The position numbers and the translations under genes were made by a program. A DNA stretch of 51,212 bases from Candidatus Rokuibacteriota bacterium (GTDB lineage Bacteria; Methylomirabilota; Methylomirabilia; Rokubacteriales; CSP1-6): the NCBI GenBank assembly GCA_003221455.1, contig QHRX01000029.1, forward strand, positions 1 through 51,212, given 5' to 3'. Shown one piece after another: positions 16,511-25,742 of the stretch (position 1 is the stretch's first letter; each line of letters starts with the position of its first letter). The notes beneath the pieces were generated by a model. It did not search any database, was not told the DNA's origin, and saw only the letters and a program-made list of their open reading frames with translations.

Positions 16511-18021
16511 CCCCCGGACTCCTGACCTGGGTCACGTTCCTGCCGGCCCTGGGCGGGCTCGGGCTCGCGCTCGTGCCCCGCCGGCGGAGCGATCTCGCCC
16601 GCGTGGTGGCGCTCGCGATCGCGGTGGCGGTCTTCGCGCTCGCCGTGCCCCTCTACCTGACCTTCGACGGTGGCCGAGCCGACCCGCAGTTCGAGGAGCG
16701 GGCGGGCTGGATGCCGACCCTCGGCGTCTCCTACCACATCGGCGTGGACGGCATCAGCCTCCTGCTCGTGCTGCTCACCGCGTTCCTGAGCCCCCTCGCG
16801 CTGGCCTCGGCGTGGCGCGCGGTCGAGGAGCGGACGAAGGAGTTCGGGATCGCGATGCTCATCCTCGAGACGGGGATGATCGGCGTCTTCGTCAGCCTCG
16901 ACCTCTTCCTCTTCTACGTGTTCTGGGAGGCGATGCTGATCCCGATGTACTTCGTCATCGGCGTGTGGGGCGGGCCCGACCGCATCTACGCGGCGATCAA
17001 GTTCGTGCTCTACACGCTCGTCGGGTCGCTGCTGATGCTCGTGGCGATCCTGGCCCTGTACTGGCAGCACGGGGCGGCCACGGGCGTCTACACGTTCGAC
17101 CTGCCCGTGCTGAGCCGGTTCGTGCTGGCCCCCGGGCTCGCGCAGGATCTCATGTTCCTCGCCTTCGCCCTCGCGTTCGCGATCAAGGTGCCGCTGTTCC
17201 CGTTCCACACCTGGCTCCCCGACGCCCACGTCGAGGCACCGACGGCGGGCAGCGTCATCCTTGCCGGCGTCCTGCTGAAGATGGGGACCTACGGCTTCCT
17301 CCGCTTCTGCCTGCCCCTCTTCCCAGACGCGAGCATTCGCTTCGCCCCCTGGGTGTTCGCGCTGGCGGTGATCGGCATCATCTACGGCGCCTGGGTGTCG
17401 ACCGTGCAGCCGGATCTGAAGAAGCTCGTCGCCTACTCGAGCGTGAGCCACCTCGGCTTCGTGATGGTGGGCCTGTTCACGCTGACCGCCCAGGGGCTCG
17501 TCGGCGGGATTATCCAGATGATCAACCACGGCCTGTCGACGGGCGCGCTCTTTCTGCTGGTCGGGATGATCTACGAGCGGCGGCACACCCGGCTCATCGC
17601 CGACTTCGGCGGCCTGTGGCGGGTCATCCCGGCCTTCTCCGCGCTGTTCCTGATCGTGTCGCTCTCGTCGCTTGGCCTCCCCGGGCTGAACGGCTTCGTC
17701 GGAGAGTTCCTGATCCTGGTGGGGGCGTTCCAGGTGAACCGGCTCGTCGCCGCGCTCGCGACCTCGGGGATCGTGTTCGCCGCGGTCTACCTCCTCTGGA
17801 TGTGCCAGCGCGTGATCTTTGGCCCCGTGACCCACCCCGAGAACCGGCGTCTGGCCGACCTCTCGGCTCGTGAGTGGGCGGTGCTGGTGCCGGCGCTGGT
17901 GCTCATCGTCTGGATCGGCGTCTACCCGGTCGCCTTCACGGGTAAGACCGAGGCGAGCGTGGGGGCGCTGATCGCGCAAGTGCAGTCCAAGGCCGCCGCG
18001 GCCGGGGTGCGGGCGCGCTAG
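16507..18021 (+). CDS. nuoM: NADH-quinone oxidoreductase subunit M
   Basis: 504 residues, about 14 membrane helices. Typical motifs are GVDGISLLLVLLTAFLSP, FYVFWEAMLIPMYFVIGVWG (with the essential helix-5 glutamate), FPFHTWLPDAHVEAPTAGSV, and LKKLVAYSSVSHLGFVM. It starts at ATG 16507 within the stop of nuoL (ATGA). NuoM is one of three antiporter-like proton channels of complex I. Confidence 0.96.
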   Translation: MTPGLLTWVTFLPALGGLGLALVPRRRSDLARVVALAIAVAVFALAVPLYLTFDGGRADPQFEERAGWMPTLGVSYHIGVDGISLLLVLLTAFLSPLALASAWRAVEERTKEFGIAMLILETGMIGVFVSLDLFLFYVFWEAMLIPMYFVIGVWGGPDRIYAAIKFVLYTLVGSLLMLVAILALYWQHGAATGVYTFDLPVLSRFVLAPGLAQDLMFLAFALAFAIKVPLFPFHTWLPDAHVEAPTAGSVILAGVLLKMGTYGFLRFCLPLFPDASIRFAPWVFALAVIGIIYGAWVSTVQPDLKKLVAYSSVSHLGFVMVGLFTLTAQGLVGGIIQMINHGLSTGALFLLVGMIYERRHTRLIADFGGLWRVIPAFSALFLIVSLSSLGLPGLNGFVGEFLILVGAFQVNRLVAALATSGIVFAAVYLLWMCQRVIFGPVTHPENRRLADLSAREWAVLVPALVLIVWIGVYPVAFTGKTEASVGALIAQVQSKAAAAGVRAR

Positions 18022-18024
18022 CCG

Positions 18025-19461
18025 ATGCAGTTTCCGGCGGTCTCCGTCCGCGCGCTCCTGCCCGCGCTCATCGTGCTCGGAACGGCTGGTCTCGTCCTGG
18101 TGCTCGACCTGCTGCCGCCGCGCGCCCGCAAGGGGCACCTGCCGGTCCTGTCGCTGGCGGGCATCGTCCTCGCGCTCCTCTCGACCACGTGGCTCTGGGG
18201 CGAGGAGACCCGGGCCTTCCACGGCATGATCGTGCTCGACGGGTACGCGCTCTTCCTCCAGCTCGTCATCTGCTACGCGGCCGGGCTGGTCGTGCTGCTC
18301 TCGATCGACTACCTCCACGAGCGCGGGCTCGAGTCGGGCGAGTACTACGCGCTGGTCCTGTTCGCGACCGTGGGCATGCTGCTGATGGCCGCGGCCGGCG
18401 ACCTGATCGTCGTCTTCCTCTCGCTCGAGCTGATGTCGCTGTCGCTCTACGTGCTCGCCGGGTACTTCCGGGCGCGCCTCGCCTCGGGCGAGGCGGCGAT
18501 GAAGTACTTCCTGCTCGGCGCCTTCGCCAGCGCCTTCTTCCTGTATGGGATCGCCCTCGTGTACGGCGCGACGGGGACGACGAACCTCGACCGGATCGGC
18601 GCCTCGACCGGGCGCGATTCGCTGCTGACGATCGGGTTTGCGCTCCTGCTCGTGGGCTTCGGCTTCAAGATCTCGTCGGTGCCGTTCCACATGTGGGCAC
18701 CTGACGTCTACGTCGGCGCGCCGACGAGCGTCACCGTGCTGGTGGCGACCGGCTCCAAGACGGCGGCCTTCGCGGCGCTGATCCGCGTGCTCGTGAGCGC
18801 GTTCCGCGGCGGGCAGCTCGACTCGACGGCCCTGTTGTGGGTGCTCGCGGTGGCGACGATGACCGTCGGCAACGTGGTCGCCATCGCCCAGTCGAACCTC
18901 AAGCGGATGCTGGCCTACTCCTCGGTGGCCCACGTGGGATACATGCTCGTCGGCCTCACGGCGGGCGGCGCCCTCGGCGCCGGCGCGGTGCTCTTCTACC
19001 TGCTCGTGTACACGTTCACCACCGCGGGCGCCTTCGGCGTGGTACTCCTGCTCGAGCGCGCGGCCGGCGAGGGGGTGAGCCTCGCCGACTACGCGGGGCT
19101 GGCCCGGGGCCACGGGGTCCTCGCGCTGGTCCTCTCCCTGTTCCTGCTCTCCCTGATCGGCATCCCGCCCCTCGGCGGCTTCGTCGGGAAGTTCTACCTG
19201 TTCGGCGCCGCGGTCCGGTCGGGGTACGTGGGGCTCGCCGTGATCGGGGTGCTCAATTCCGCGGTGGCGTCGTACTACTACCTGCGTCTGATCGTCTACA
19301 TGTACATGCGGGAGCCCGAGGCCGCGCCGCCGCCGTCGGCGACCTCCTTCGCCGGGGGGCTCGCGCTCGCGGTCGCGCTGGCCGGCGTCATCGTGCTCGG
19401 CGTGATGCCGGCGCCGTTCATCGATCTCGCCCAGGCTGCCGTCACGCCGCTGCTCCGCTGA
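18025..19461 (+). CDS. nuoN: NADH-quinone oxidoreductase subunit N
   Basis: 478 residues with the antiporter-like fold. Motifs include LSLELMSLSLYVLAGYFR, AMKYFLLGAFASAFFLYG, PFHMWAPDVYVGAPTSV, and LKRMLAYSSVAHVGYML. ATG 18025 lies three bases after the nuoM stop. It closes the nuoLMN triad; a 221-base gap follows before glpD. Confidence 0.96.
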   Translation: MQFPAVSVRALLPALIVLGTAGLVLVLDLLPPRARKGHLPVLSLAGIVLALLSTTWLWGEETRAFHGMIVLDGYALFLQLVICYAAGLVVLLSIDYLHERGLESGEYYALVLFATVGMLLMAAAGDLIVVFLSLELMSLSLYVLAGYFRARLASGEAAMKYFLLGAFASAFFLYGIALVYGATGTTNLDRIGASTGRDSLLTIGFALLLVGFGFKISSVPFHMWAPDVYVGAPTSVTVLVATGSKTAAFAALIRVLVSAFRGGQLDSTALLWVLAVATMTVGNVVAIAQSNLKRMLAYSSVAHVGYMLVGLTAGGALGAGAVLFYLLVYTFTTAGAFGVVLLLERAAGEGVSLADYAGLARGHGVLALVLSLFLLSLIGIPPLGGFVGKFYLFGAAVRSGYVGLAVIGVLNSAVASYYYLRLIVYMYMREPEAAPPPSATSFAGGLALAVALAGVIVLGVMPAPFIDLAQAAVTPLLR

Positions 19462-19640
19462 CGCCCATGCTGACGATCGCCCGCTAGCCATGGCGTCGCG
19501 CCACGCGCCAGGTCCCCCGCTCGCCGCCATCCGGGCCGTCGTCCCGGCCGAGCGCGGGCGCCCGCGGCAGGAAAGCGCCCGGCTGATCCCACCCGGAATG
19601 GTGCGGCCGTCGGTCAGATGAGGGACGGGGGGGACGTGCG

Positions 19641-19679
19641 CGGGCCCGCCCCCTGGCAACGGGCGGGGACGGGGGCCCG
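19641..19679. repeat. Nested inverted repeat upstream of glpD
   Basis: CCCGCCC (19645-19651) pairs with GGGCGGG (19661-19667) around a nine-base loop, and CGGG (19641-19644) with CCCG (19676-19679) outside. This is GC-rich sequence where such repeats arise easily. It could act as a terminator for nuoN (there is no U-tract) or as an operator of glpD. The remaining part of the 221-base gap shows nothing. Confidence 0.3.
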
Positions 19680-19682
19680 GCG

Positions 19683-21356
19683 GTGGTGACGACCGAGGGG
19701 GGACCAGCGGCGCGTCTGGACTCCCGCCGGAGGGATCTCGCCGCCGTCGAGGATGCCGGGCCCGACGTCGTCGTGATCGGCGGCGGCATGGCCGGCGCGG
19801 GCGTCGCCCGCGACCTCGCGCTCCGCGGCGTCTCGGTGGCGCTCTTCGAGAAGGGTGACTACGCCTCGGGCACGACCTCGCGGTCCTCCAAGCTCATCCA
19901 CGGCGGCCTCCGCTACCTCGAGCTGTTCGATTTCGCGCTCGTGCGCGAGTCACTCGCCGAGCGCGAGACGCTGCGTCGCCTCGCCCCGCATCTCGTGCGG
20001 CCGCTGCCCTTCCTCGTCCCCGTCTACGGCGACTCGGCGCGCGGCCTGATCAAGGTCCGGATCGGTCTCATGCTCTACGACCGCCTGGCTCCTGGTCGTG
20101 ACCGCGAGCGCTACCGGGTCCTCCGGCCCGTGGCCGCGCTGGCGCTCGAGCCGGGCCTCCGCGCCGAGGACCTGCGCGGCGCCGGCTACTACTTCGACGA
20201 TCTGCTTCTCTCGCCGGAGCGCCTCTGCCTCGAGAACGTGCTCTCCGCCTGTCGCGCGGGCGCGCGGGCCGTCAACTACTGCGAGGTCGAGGAGATGGTG
20301 CGCGGTCGCGGGGGCGTCGAGGGCGTGCGCGTGCGCGACCTCCTGTCGGACCGGGTGCACACGGTGCGCGCGCAGGTCGTCGTCAACGCCGCCGGGCCCT
20401 GGGTGGACCGTCTGCGCGAGCTGGCCGGGATCACCGAGCGAGGCACGCGCGTCACCCGGACCACGAAGGGGATCCATTGCGTGCTGCCGCGCCTGAGCGA
20501 GCGGGCCCTCTACGCGTCCACGCGGGACGGCCGAGCGGTGCTGGTGATCCCGTGGCGCGAGTTCTCCGTGGTCGGCACGACCGATACCGATTTCGAGGGC
20601 GATCCCGACCGCGTGGAGGCGACCGGCGAGGAGGTCGGCTACCTGCTCGACGAGGTGCGTCGCGTCCTGCCCGACCTCGGCGTGGCGGAGCGCGAGGTCG
20701 TGTACACGTACGCGGGGGTGCGGCCGCTGTCGTTCGAAGCCCGCGAGCGCGCCTCCGACGTGTCGCGCAAACACAAGGTGGTCGTCGAGGGAAGCGGCCG
20801 GTTCTTGTCCGTGACCGGGACCAAGCTGACGTGCTTCCGGAGCCTCGCCGAACAGGTGGGCGACCTGGTGCTGCGAACGCTCGGCCGCCGCGCCGAGTGC
20901 CGGACGGCCCGGCTCGCCCTCGACGGCTCGGACGAGGAGGTGTCGCGGCTGGCGGCGACCGCCTGGCTGGACGTGGCGCCCGAGCTGGCGGCGACGCGGC
21001 TCGGGCGCGAGACGATCGAGACCCTGGTGGCGACCTACGGCCGCGCCTGGCCGCGGCTCGCGGACCTCGCGGGCAAGGTGCCGGACGGCGACCAGCGCCT
21101 GTGCCCCCAGAACTCCGAGATCGCCGCCCAGCTGTACTACGCGGTCTCCCACGAGCACGCCGTCTCGCTCCAGGACGTGCTGCTCCGGCGCACCGGAATC
21201 GGGACGAGCCGGTGTCAGGGGCAGGACTGCGCGGAGGCGATCGGCCGGCGGATGGCGACCCTCCTCGGCTGGTCGCCCCGGCGTCTCGCCGCCGAGCTCG
21301 ACGCGTGGGAGAGCCATGTCGCGCGCTCGCAGCGGTTCCGGTCGGCGCGGGCGTGA
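19683..21356 (+). CDS. glpD: Glycerol-3-phosphate dehydrogenase/oxidase, FAD-dependent
   Basis: 557 residues. [20 protein letters not shown] is the FAD-binding motif (about residues 30-49), followed by [18 protein letters not shown], the GlpD/GlpO signature. Later landmarks are [27 protein letters not shown] and [11 protein letters not shown], then the C-terminal cap domain ([20 protein letters not shown]). It oxidises glycerol 3-phosphate to dihydroxyacetone phosphate and feeds the quinone pool at the inner membrane. GTG 19683 is the given start; the protein could begin slightly later. It pairs with glpK downstream; no glycerol facilitator gene is present. Confidence 0.95.
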   Translation: MVTTEGGPAARLDSRRRDLAAVEDAGPDVVVIGGGMAGAGVARDLALRGVSVALFEKGDYASGTTSRSSKLIHGGLRYLELFDFALVRESLAERETLRRLAPHLVRPLPFLVPVYGDSARGLIKVRIGLMLYDRLAPGRDRERYRVLRPVAALALEPGLRAEDLRGAGYYFDDLLLSPERLCLENVLSACRAGARAVNYCEVEEMVRGRGGVEGVRVRDLLSDRVHTVRAQVVVNAAGPWVDRLRELAGITERGTRVTRTTKGIHCVLPRLSERALYASTRDGRAVLVIPWREFSVVGTTDTDFEGDPDRVEATGEEVGYLLDEVRRVLPDLGVAEREVVYTYAGVRPLSFEARERASDVSRKHKVVVEGSGRFLSVTGTKLTCFRSLAEQVGDLVLRTLGRRAECRTARLALDGSDEEVSRLAATAWLDVAPELAATRLGRETIETLVATYGRAWPRLADLAGKVPDGDQRLCPQNSEIAAQLYYAVSHEHAVSLQDVLLRRTGIGTSRCQGQDCAEAIGRRMATLLGWSPRRLAAELDAWESHVARSQRFRSARA

Positions 21357-21418
21357 GTCGGGCCCCTCGCCGCCGGCCCCACCGGGCGTCTCCCCCTGCG
21401 CGCGACCCCCGCCGGGCG

Positions 21419-22906
21419 ATGATTCTCGCCCTCGATCAGGGCACCTCGGGCTCGACCGCGCTCTGCGTGGACACGGAGGGCCGGGTGGCCTCCCGCGGCT
21501 ACGCGGAACTCACGCAGCACTACCCGCGCCCGGGCTGGGTCGAGCACGATCCCGACGAGATCTGGGCGACCACCGTCGCCGCCGCGCGGGCCGCGCTCGC
21601 GGGGCGCGACGCCGCCGGGCGCACGATCGCCGCGATCGGGATCACCAACCAGCGGGAGACGACGATCGTTTGGGATCGGGCCACGGGTCGTCCCATCCAC
21701 CCGGCCATCGTGTGGCAGTGCCGGCGCACCGCCGACCTCTGCGAGCGGCTCCGGGCGGACGGGGTCGAGCCGACGGTCCGGGCGCGAACGGGGCTCGTGC
21801 TCGATGCCTACTTCTCCGGGACGAAGATCTGCTGGCTGCTCGACGCGGTGTCCGGGGCGCGCGAGCGCGCGCGGCGCGGCGAGCTGGCGTTCGGCACCGT
21901 CGACACGTGGCTCCTGTGGAACCTCACCGGGGGCCGCGTCCACGCGACCGACCCCTCTAATGCCTCGCGCACGCTCCTCCTCGACATCCGCTCGCTCGCG
22001 TGGGACGAGACGATGCTCGCGCTGCTCGGGGTGCCGGCGCCCCTGCTCCCGGCCGTCCGCCCGTCGGCGGGGCTCTTCGGCGAGACGGCCGACCTCGGCT
22101 GGCTGCCGTCCGGGATCCCGATCGCGGGCGTCGCCGGTGACCAGCAGGCGGCGCTCTTCGGCCAGGCCTGCTTCGAGCCGGGGATGGCCAAGAACACGTA
22201 CGGGACCGGCTGCTTTCTGCTCATGAACACCGGCCGGACCGCAATCGCCCCGAGCGGCGGGCTGCTGGCGACGGTCGCCTGGCGGATCGGCGCCGAGACG
22301 GTATATGCTCTCGAGGGCAGCGTGTTCATCGCGGGCGCCGCGATCCAGTGGCTCCGCGACGGACTCGGTGTGCTCGGGAGCGCCGCCGAGAGCCAGCGGC
22401 TCGCGGAGTCGGTCCCCGATACCGGGGGCGTGTACCTGGTGCCCGCGTTCGTCGGCCTCGGGGCGCCCTACTGGGACATGCACGCGCGCGGCGCGATCTT
22501 TGGGCTGACGCGCGGGACGACCCGCGCCCACCTCGTGCGGGCGGCCCTGGAGGCGATCGCCTATCAGAGCCGCGACGTGCTCGAGACGATGCGGGCCGAG
22601 GCGGGCGTTCCGCTCAGGGCGCTGCGGGTCGACGGCGGGGCGGCCGCCAACGACTTTTTGTGCCAGTTCCAGGCCGACGTCATGCGGGTGGAGGTGCTCC
22701 GGCCGTCGGTGATCGACACGACGTCGCTCGGCGCCGCGTACCTCGCGGGGCTCGGCGCGGGGATCTGGGGGTCGCTCGCGGAGGTGGCGCACCGGTGGGA
22801 GATCGAGCGGAGGTTCGTCCCGGCCATGGACGAGTCGCGGCGGGCGGCGCTCTGCGCGGGCTGGGGGCGTGCCGTCGGGCGGACGCGTGGCTGGGCGGCG
22901 CCCTGA
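21419..22906 (+). CDS. glpK: Glycerol kinase
   Basis: 495 residues, standard length. The N-terminal FGGY-kinase motif is [15 protein letters not shown], with [61 protein letters not shown] and the C-terminal [19 protein letters not shown], all diagnostic for GlpK rather than xylulose or gluconate kinases. ATP-dependent phosphorylation of glycerol provides the substrate of GlpD just upstream. ATG 21419 lies 62 bases after glpD. Confidence 0.96.
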   Translation: MILALDQGTSGSTALCVDTEGRVASRGYAELTQHYPRPGWVEHDPDEIWATTVAAARAALAGRDAAGRTIAAIGITNQRETTIVWDRATGRPIHPAIVWQCRRTADLCERLRADGVEPTVRARTGLVLDAYFSGTKICWLLDAVSGARERARRGELAFGTVDTWLLWNLTGGRVHATDPSNASRTLLLDIRSLAWDETMLALLGVPAPLLPAVRPSAGLFGETADLGWLPSGIPIAGVAGDQQAALFGQACFEPGMAKNTYGTGCFLLMNTGRTAIAPSGGLLATVAWRIGAETVYALEGSVFIAGAAIQWLRDGLGVLGSAAESQRLAESVPDTGGVYLVPAFVGLGAPYWDMHARGAIFGLTRGTTRAHLVRAALEAIAYQSRDVLETMRAEAGVPLRALRVDGGAAANDFLCQFQADVMRVEVLRPSVIDTTSLGAAYLAGLGAGIWGSLAEVAHRWEIERRFVPAMDESRRAALCAGWGRAVGRTRGWAAP

Positions 22907-23829
22907 GCCTGCGGACCCTCCGTCGGCTCGCGGTCCGGCCGCGCTGGCCGCTCGGCCTCGTTCTCAGTCTCGCGGCCGTCTTGGCCGCGGCCGGGGTGGC
23001 GGCGCAGCGGGTCGAGCGATATCCGCAGCAGTTCGGTCCGTTCGCGCTCGGCCCGGCGCCCAGCCAGCGCGTGATCGTGACGGGCGTCTACCAGCGACTG
23101 CTCGACGCGCGGGAGTTCTGGCGGGCGACGACGCTCGAGTACTGGTCGATCCAGAACGAATCCCGCGCGATTCTCGCGCGCGGTCGCGAGTCGACCAAGA
23201 CGCAGCCCCCCGGGGAGTACGTCGAGGCCAGGGGGCTCTCGGCCTACCTGCTCGAGGGCCACTCGCGGCCGATGCTCCTCCTCGTATTCGGAATCGTGCC
23301 GAGCCCGCCCGGGAGCGGCGTCGTCTACCGGGTCTACGGCTTCGATAAGGACGGGGCCTTCGGGGCGGCGCTCGCCCTCGAGCCGCGCGGCGATGGCGTG
23401 ATGAACCCGATCGACTCGCTCAGAGGGACGATCGCGCTCAGCGACGGGCGCTACCTCGACGTCTCGGAGTGGATGGGGGCCTTCGCCATCCGCGTCCGCT
23501 ACGCGTACGACGACGCCACCCACCGGTTCCTGGTGCACACGGCCTGCTCGCCGCCGATCAACCCGCGCGTTGACCGTGAGGTCATGCGCGCCGCTCTCGG
23601 GCGAACCGAGACTCCGCGGATCGAGATGTACGACGGCCCCACGGCGACCGCCGCACGGCGCTCCGTCGGCCTGAGCGAGAAGAGCCGGGTGACCTTGCTC
23701 GAGGGGTGCTCGGCAAGATTCGGACCGGCCAAGTCGCCGGAAGTCTGGCTGAAGGTCGAGGTCGACGGCACGACCGGCTGGGTCTCCGAGGCCGACTTCC
23801 CGAAACTCGGGCTCGACGAAGGCGGGTGA
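22903..23829 (+). CDS. Exported protein with C-terminal SH3-like domain, function unknown
   Basis: About 308 residues. An N-terminal hydrophobic helix ([19 protein letters not shown]) predicts a signal or anchor; the last 75 residues ([20 protein letters not shown] ... [11 protein letters not shown]) look like a bacterial SH3 domain. The middle matches nothing I recognise. No ATG, GTG or TTG lies between the glpK end and the signal helix; CTG 22903 overlaps the glpK stop as CTGA and is my tentative start, with TTG 22981 (which would remove most of the signal) or a GTG inside glpK as alternatives. Confidence 0.65.
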   Translation: MSLRTLRRLAVRPRWPLGLVLSLAAVLAAAGVAAQRVERYPQQFGPFALGPAPSQRVIVTGVYQRLLDAREFWRATTLEYWSIQNESRAILARGRESTKTQPPGEYVEARGLSAYLLEGHSRPMLLLVFGIVPSPPGSGVVYRVYGFDKDGAFGAALALEPRGDGVMNPIDSLRGTIALSDGRYLDVSEWMGAFAIRVRYAYDDATHRFLVHTACSPPINPRVDREVMRAALGRTETPRIEMYDGPTATAARRSVGLSEKSRVTLLEGCSARFGPAKSPEVWLKVEVDGTTGWVSEADFPKLGLDEGG

Positions 23830-23854
23830 GTCGGCGTGGCGGCCGTGGGCGCGC

Positions 23855-23870
23855 GCCGGGCTTGCCCGGC
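23855..23870 (+). terminator. Hairpin, possible terminator
   Basis: GCCGGG (23855-23860), loop CTTG, CCCGGC (23865-23870), 26 bases after the SH3-like gene. No U-tract follows, so intrinsic termination is doubtful; Rho is encoded in this genome. Confidence 0.35.
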
Positions 23871-23950
23871 CTCGGCCCGACCCGGGCTTGTGCCTTACTC
23901 GCCGACCAGCCGTCCAGTAATTGTCAATCAGGTCAGTAGGTTATGCCCCC

Positions 23951-23979
23951 TTGTGCGGTCGGACCCCTCGTGATAGTGT
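23951..23979 (+). promoter_or_regulatory. Candidate promoter of the ATP synthase membrane operon
   Basis: TTGTGC (23951-23956), 17 bases, TAGTGT (23974-23979) in a less GC-rich patch. The predicted start would fall only a few bases before the ATG at 23990. Moderate to weak match. Confidence 0.3.
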
Positions 23980-23989
23980 TCGGATTCAC

Positions 23990-24232
23990 ATGACCCCGGG
24001 AGGTGACCCCTCGTCGTGGCGAGGGCTAGGACCTCTGTTCCAGGTGGGAGTGACATTCGTGGTGTCGACCGTGCTCGGTCTGGCCGGGGGTTTCTGGGTC
24101 GACCGATGGCTCGGCACGGGCCCCTGGCTCCTGCTCCTTGGACTCGGGTTTGGCATCGCGGCCGGCTTCGTGAACCTGTTTCGCTCTGTGAAGGACGCCG
24201 AACGACGCGAGCAGAAGGATGACCGTCGCTGA
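23990..24232 (+). CDS. AtpZ/AtpI-like F0F1 ATP synthase accessory protein
   Basis: 80 residues with two membrane helices (FQVGVTFVVSTVLGLAGGFW and LLLLGLGFGIAAGFVNLF) separated by DRWLGTGPW, the pattern of the AtpZ/'putative F0F1-ATPase subunit' family. Such proteins are thought to help assembly of the c-ring or divalent cation transport for the synthase. It overlaps the next gene by 14 bases. An upstream TTG (23921) in frame is possible but unlikely given the promoter-like sequence between. Confidence 0.75.
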   Translation: MTPGGDPSSWRGLGPLFQVGVTFVVSTVLGLAGGFWVDRWLGTGPWLLLLGLGFGIAAGFVNLFRSVKDAERREQKDDRR

Positions 24233-24572
24233 TCTGGTCTCGCGCGTCACGCTCCACTGCCTCGCCGCGATCGCGGCCCTCGCGGCCGGCGCCGGGTGGC
24301 TCGCCGGCCTCCCCGGCGCGGCGGGCGTGGCGGCGGGGGGGGCGATCGCTCTCCTCCACTTTCGGTTGGTCGCGCGAGGCGCCGCCGGTGTGCTCCGAGG
24401 CGAGGGCGGCTTCACGCTCGGCCTGACGGGCCTCGGTCTCCGCTCGGCGGGGGCCTTCGGCGCCCTCGCGCTGGCGCTCGCCGGAGGCTGGGCGCACCCC
24501 CTGGCCGTGCTCGCCGGGCTCTCGGTGCTGCCTCCGGTCCTGATCGTCGAGGGCGTGCGGAGCGCCGGCTGA
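24219..24572 (+). CDS. atpI: ATP synthase subunit I family protein
   Basis: 117 residues, four predicted membrane helices, with an N-terminal VSRVTLHCLAAIAALAAG and a glycine-rich loop VAAGGAIALLHFRL typical of the ATP-synthase I family. It stands between the AtpZ-like gene and atpB, the usual location. AtpI assists c-ring assembly in some bacteria. Divergent sequence, identified chiefly by position and topology. Confidence 0.65.
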   Translation: MTVADLVSRVTLHCLAAIAALAAGAGWLAGLPGAAGVAAGGAIALLHFRLVARGAAGVLRGEGGFTLGLTGLGLRSAGAFGALALALAGGWAHPLAVLAGLSVLPPVLIVEGVRSAG

Positions 24573-24573
24573 G

Positions 24574-25329
24574 ATGGGCGCGCTCGAACATCCCCCGATC
24601 CTCTCGCTGCCCGGCATCCCCGAGCATGTGACCTACATGTGGGTCGCGATGGCGATCCTGATCGCGATCGCCTTCGCCGCGTCGTGGCGGGTGGAGCTGG
24701 TGCCGCGCGGTGCCCAGAACTTCATGGAGCTGGTCCTCGAGCAGCACCTGACGCTGATCGACGACGTCATCGGGCCCGCGGGGCGCCCGTACCTGCCCCT
24801 GCTCGCCACCCTCGGGCTGTTCATCCTGGTCGCCAACCTGCTGGGGCTCGTGCCCGGCCTCGTGGCGCCGACGGCCAGCCTGAACACGACCGGCGCCTGC
24901 GCGCTGATCGTGTTCGTCACCTACCACGCGATCGGCATCCGGACGCAAGGGGCGCGCGCCTACGCGCGGCACTTCATGGGGCCGATCCCGTGGCTCGCGC
25001 CGCTCATGATCCCGATCGAGGTGGTCAGCCACCTCGCGCGGCCCGTCTCCCTCTCGCTCCGGCTCTTCGGCAACATGACGGGCGGGCACATTCTCCTCGC
25101 CGTCTTCTTCTTCCTGATGGGCTTCGACGGCATGCTCGGCTGGGCGCTCCGAGGATCGCTCGGCGGAATCGTCCTCGGGGGGCCGGCGGCGCTGCTGATG
25201 GCGGCCTTCACCGTCGGGTTCCTCTACCCGCTCAAGCTCCTGGTCGCGTTCCTGCAGGCCTTCATCTTCGTGATTCTGGCGGCCATCTACATCGCCGGGG
25301 CGATTGAAGCGGCCGAGCCCCATCACTGA
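24574..25329 (+). CDS. atpB: F0F1 ATP synthase subunit a
   Basis: 251 residues, six or so membrane helices. The essential arginine facing the c-ring is in SLSLRLFGNMTGGH, and PIEVVSHLARPVSLSLRLF is the diagnostic stretch. ATG 24574 is one base after the upstream stop. Subunit a forms the two ion half-channels. The remaining F0 and F1 genes (b, delta, alpha, gamma, beta, epsilon) must be elsewhere, as in many deltaproteobacteria. Confidence 0.95.
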   Translation: MGALEHPPILSLPGIPEHVTYMWVAMAILIAIAFAASWRVELVPRGAQNFMELVLEQHLTLIDDVIGPAGRPYLPLLATLGLFILVANLLGLVPGLVAPTASLNTTGACALIVFVTYHAIGIRTQGARAYARHFMGPIPWLAPLMIPIEVVSHLARPVSLSLRLFGNMTGGHILLAVFFFLMGFDGMLGWALRGSLGGIVLGGPAALLMAAFTVGFLYPLKLLVAFLQAFIFVILAAIYIAGAIEAAEPHH

Positions 25330-25360
25330 GGCGGAAACCACCACACAAGGAGGGCAGTCC

Positions 25361-25684
25361 GTGCGACGCTCACTGATTCTCACGTTCGTCGCCGTGCTCG
25401 CGGTGCCCGGCATCGCGCTCGCGGCGGAGCCAGGTGGCGGCGAAGGCTGGCTCAAACCCTTCGCCGCGATCGCGGCCGGCATCGGCATGGCGCTGGCGGC
25501 GGGTCTGTGCGGGCTCGGTCAGGGCCGCGCGGTCGCGTCCGCCGTCGACGCGATGGCGCGCCAGCCCGGCGCCGCGGGGCGGATCCAGACGGCGATGATC
25601 ATCGGCCTCGCGCTGATCGAGTCGCTCGCGCTGTACGTCCTCGTCATGGGCGTCCTCCTGCTGTTCGTGAAGTGGCCCGTGTAG
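25361..25684 (+). CDS. atpE: F0F1 ATP synthase subunit c
   Basis: 107 residues: a signal-like N-terminal helix (LILTFVAVLAVPGIALAA, likely cleaved) followed by the two-helix hairpin. The ion-binding carboxylate is E87 in GLALIESLALYVLV, and the polar loop is ARQPGAAG. Q54, E87, S88 and Y92 fall at the spacing of Q32, E65, S66 and Y70 of the sodium-binding Ilyobacter c subunit, but the threonine of that set is a leucine here. GTG 25361 follows AAGGAGGG, a strong ribosome site fitting the high expression of c. Confidence 0.93.
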   Translation: MRRSLILTFVAVLAVPGIALAAEPGGGEGWLKPFAAIAAGIGMALAAGLCGLGQGRAVASAVDAMARQPGAAGRIQTAMIIGLALIESLALYVLVMGVLLLFVKWPV

Positions 25685-25703
25685 GCTGAGGGCTCCGGGA
25701 GTC

Positions 25704-25729
25704 GGGCGCCCGGCGTCGTCCGGGCGCCC
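25704..25729 (+). terminator. Perfect 10-bp hairpin between atpE and rex
   Basis: GGGCGCCCGG (25704-25713), six-base loop, CCGGGCGCCC (25720-25729). It ends 13 bases before the rex ATG. It is stable enough to act as a terminator or mRNA 3'-end barrier after atpE, though no U-tract follows. It would also lie in any rex leader. Confidence 0.55.
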
Positions 25730-25742
25730 ACGCGGAGAGGCC

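Noticed and set aside
14665..18021. 1118-residue plus-strand frame spanning nuoL and nuoM
   Set aside because: Its first 614 codons are an out-of-frame reading of nuoL; only the part from 16507, which is nuoM, is real.
19489..19621. Short open frame starting ATGGCGTCGCGCC between nuoN and glpD
   Set aside because: It is a 43-codon frame without ribosome site, membrane or family pattern, in a GC-rich spacer with inverted repeats.
16450..19659. 1069-residue minus-strand open frame opposite nuoM and nuoN
   Set aside because: It is the antisense shadow of GC-rich membrane-protein genes: full of H, R, E and G, without motif or ribosome site. Similar long antisense frames over mfd, murA and the his genes were left out for the same reason.
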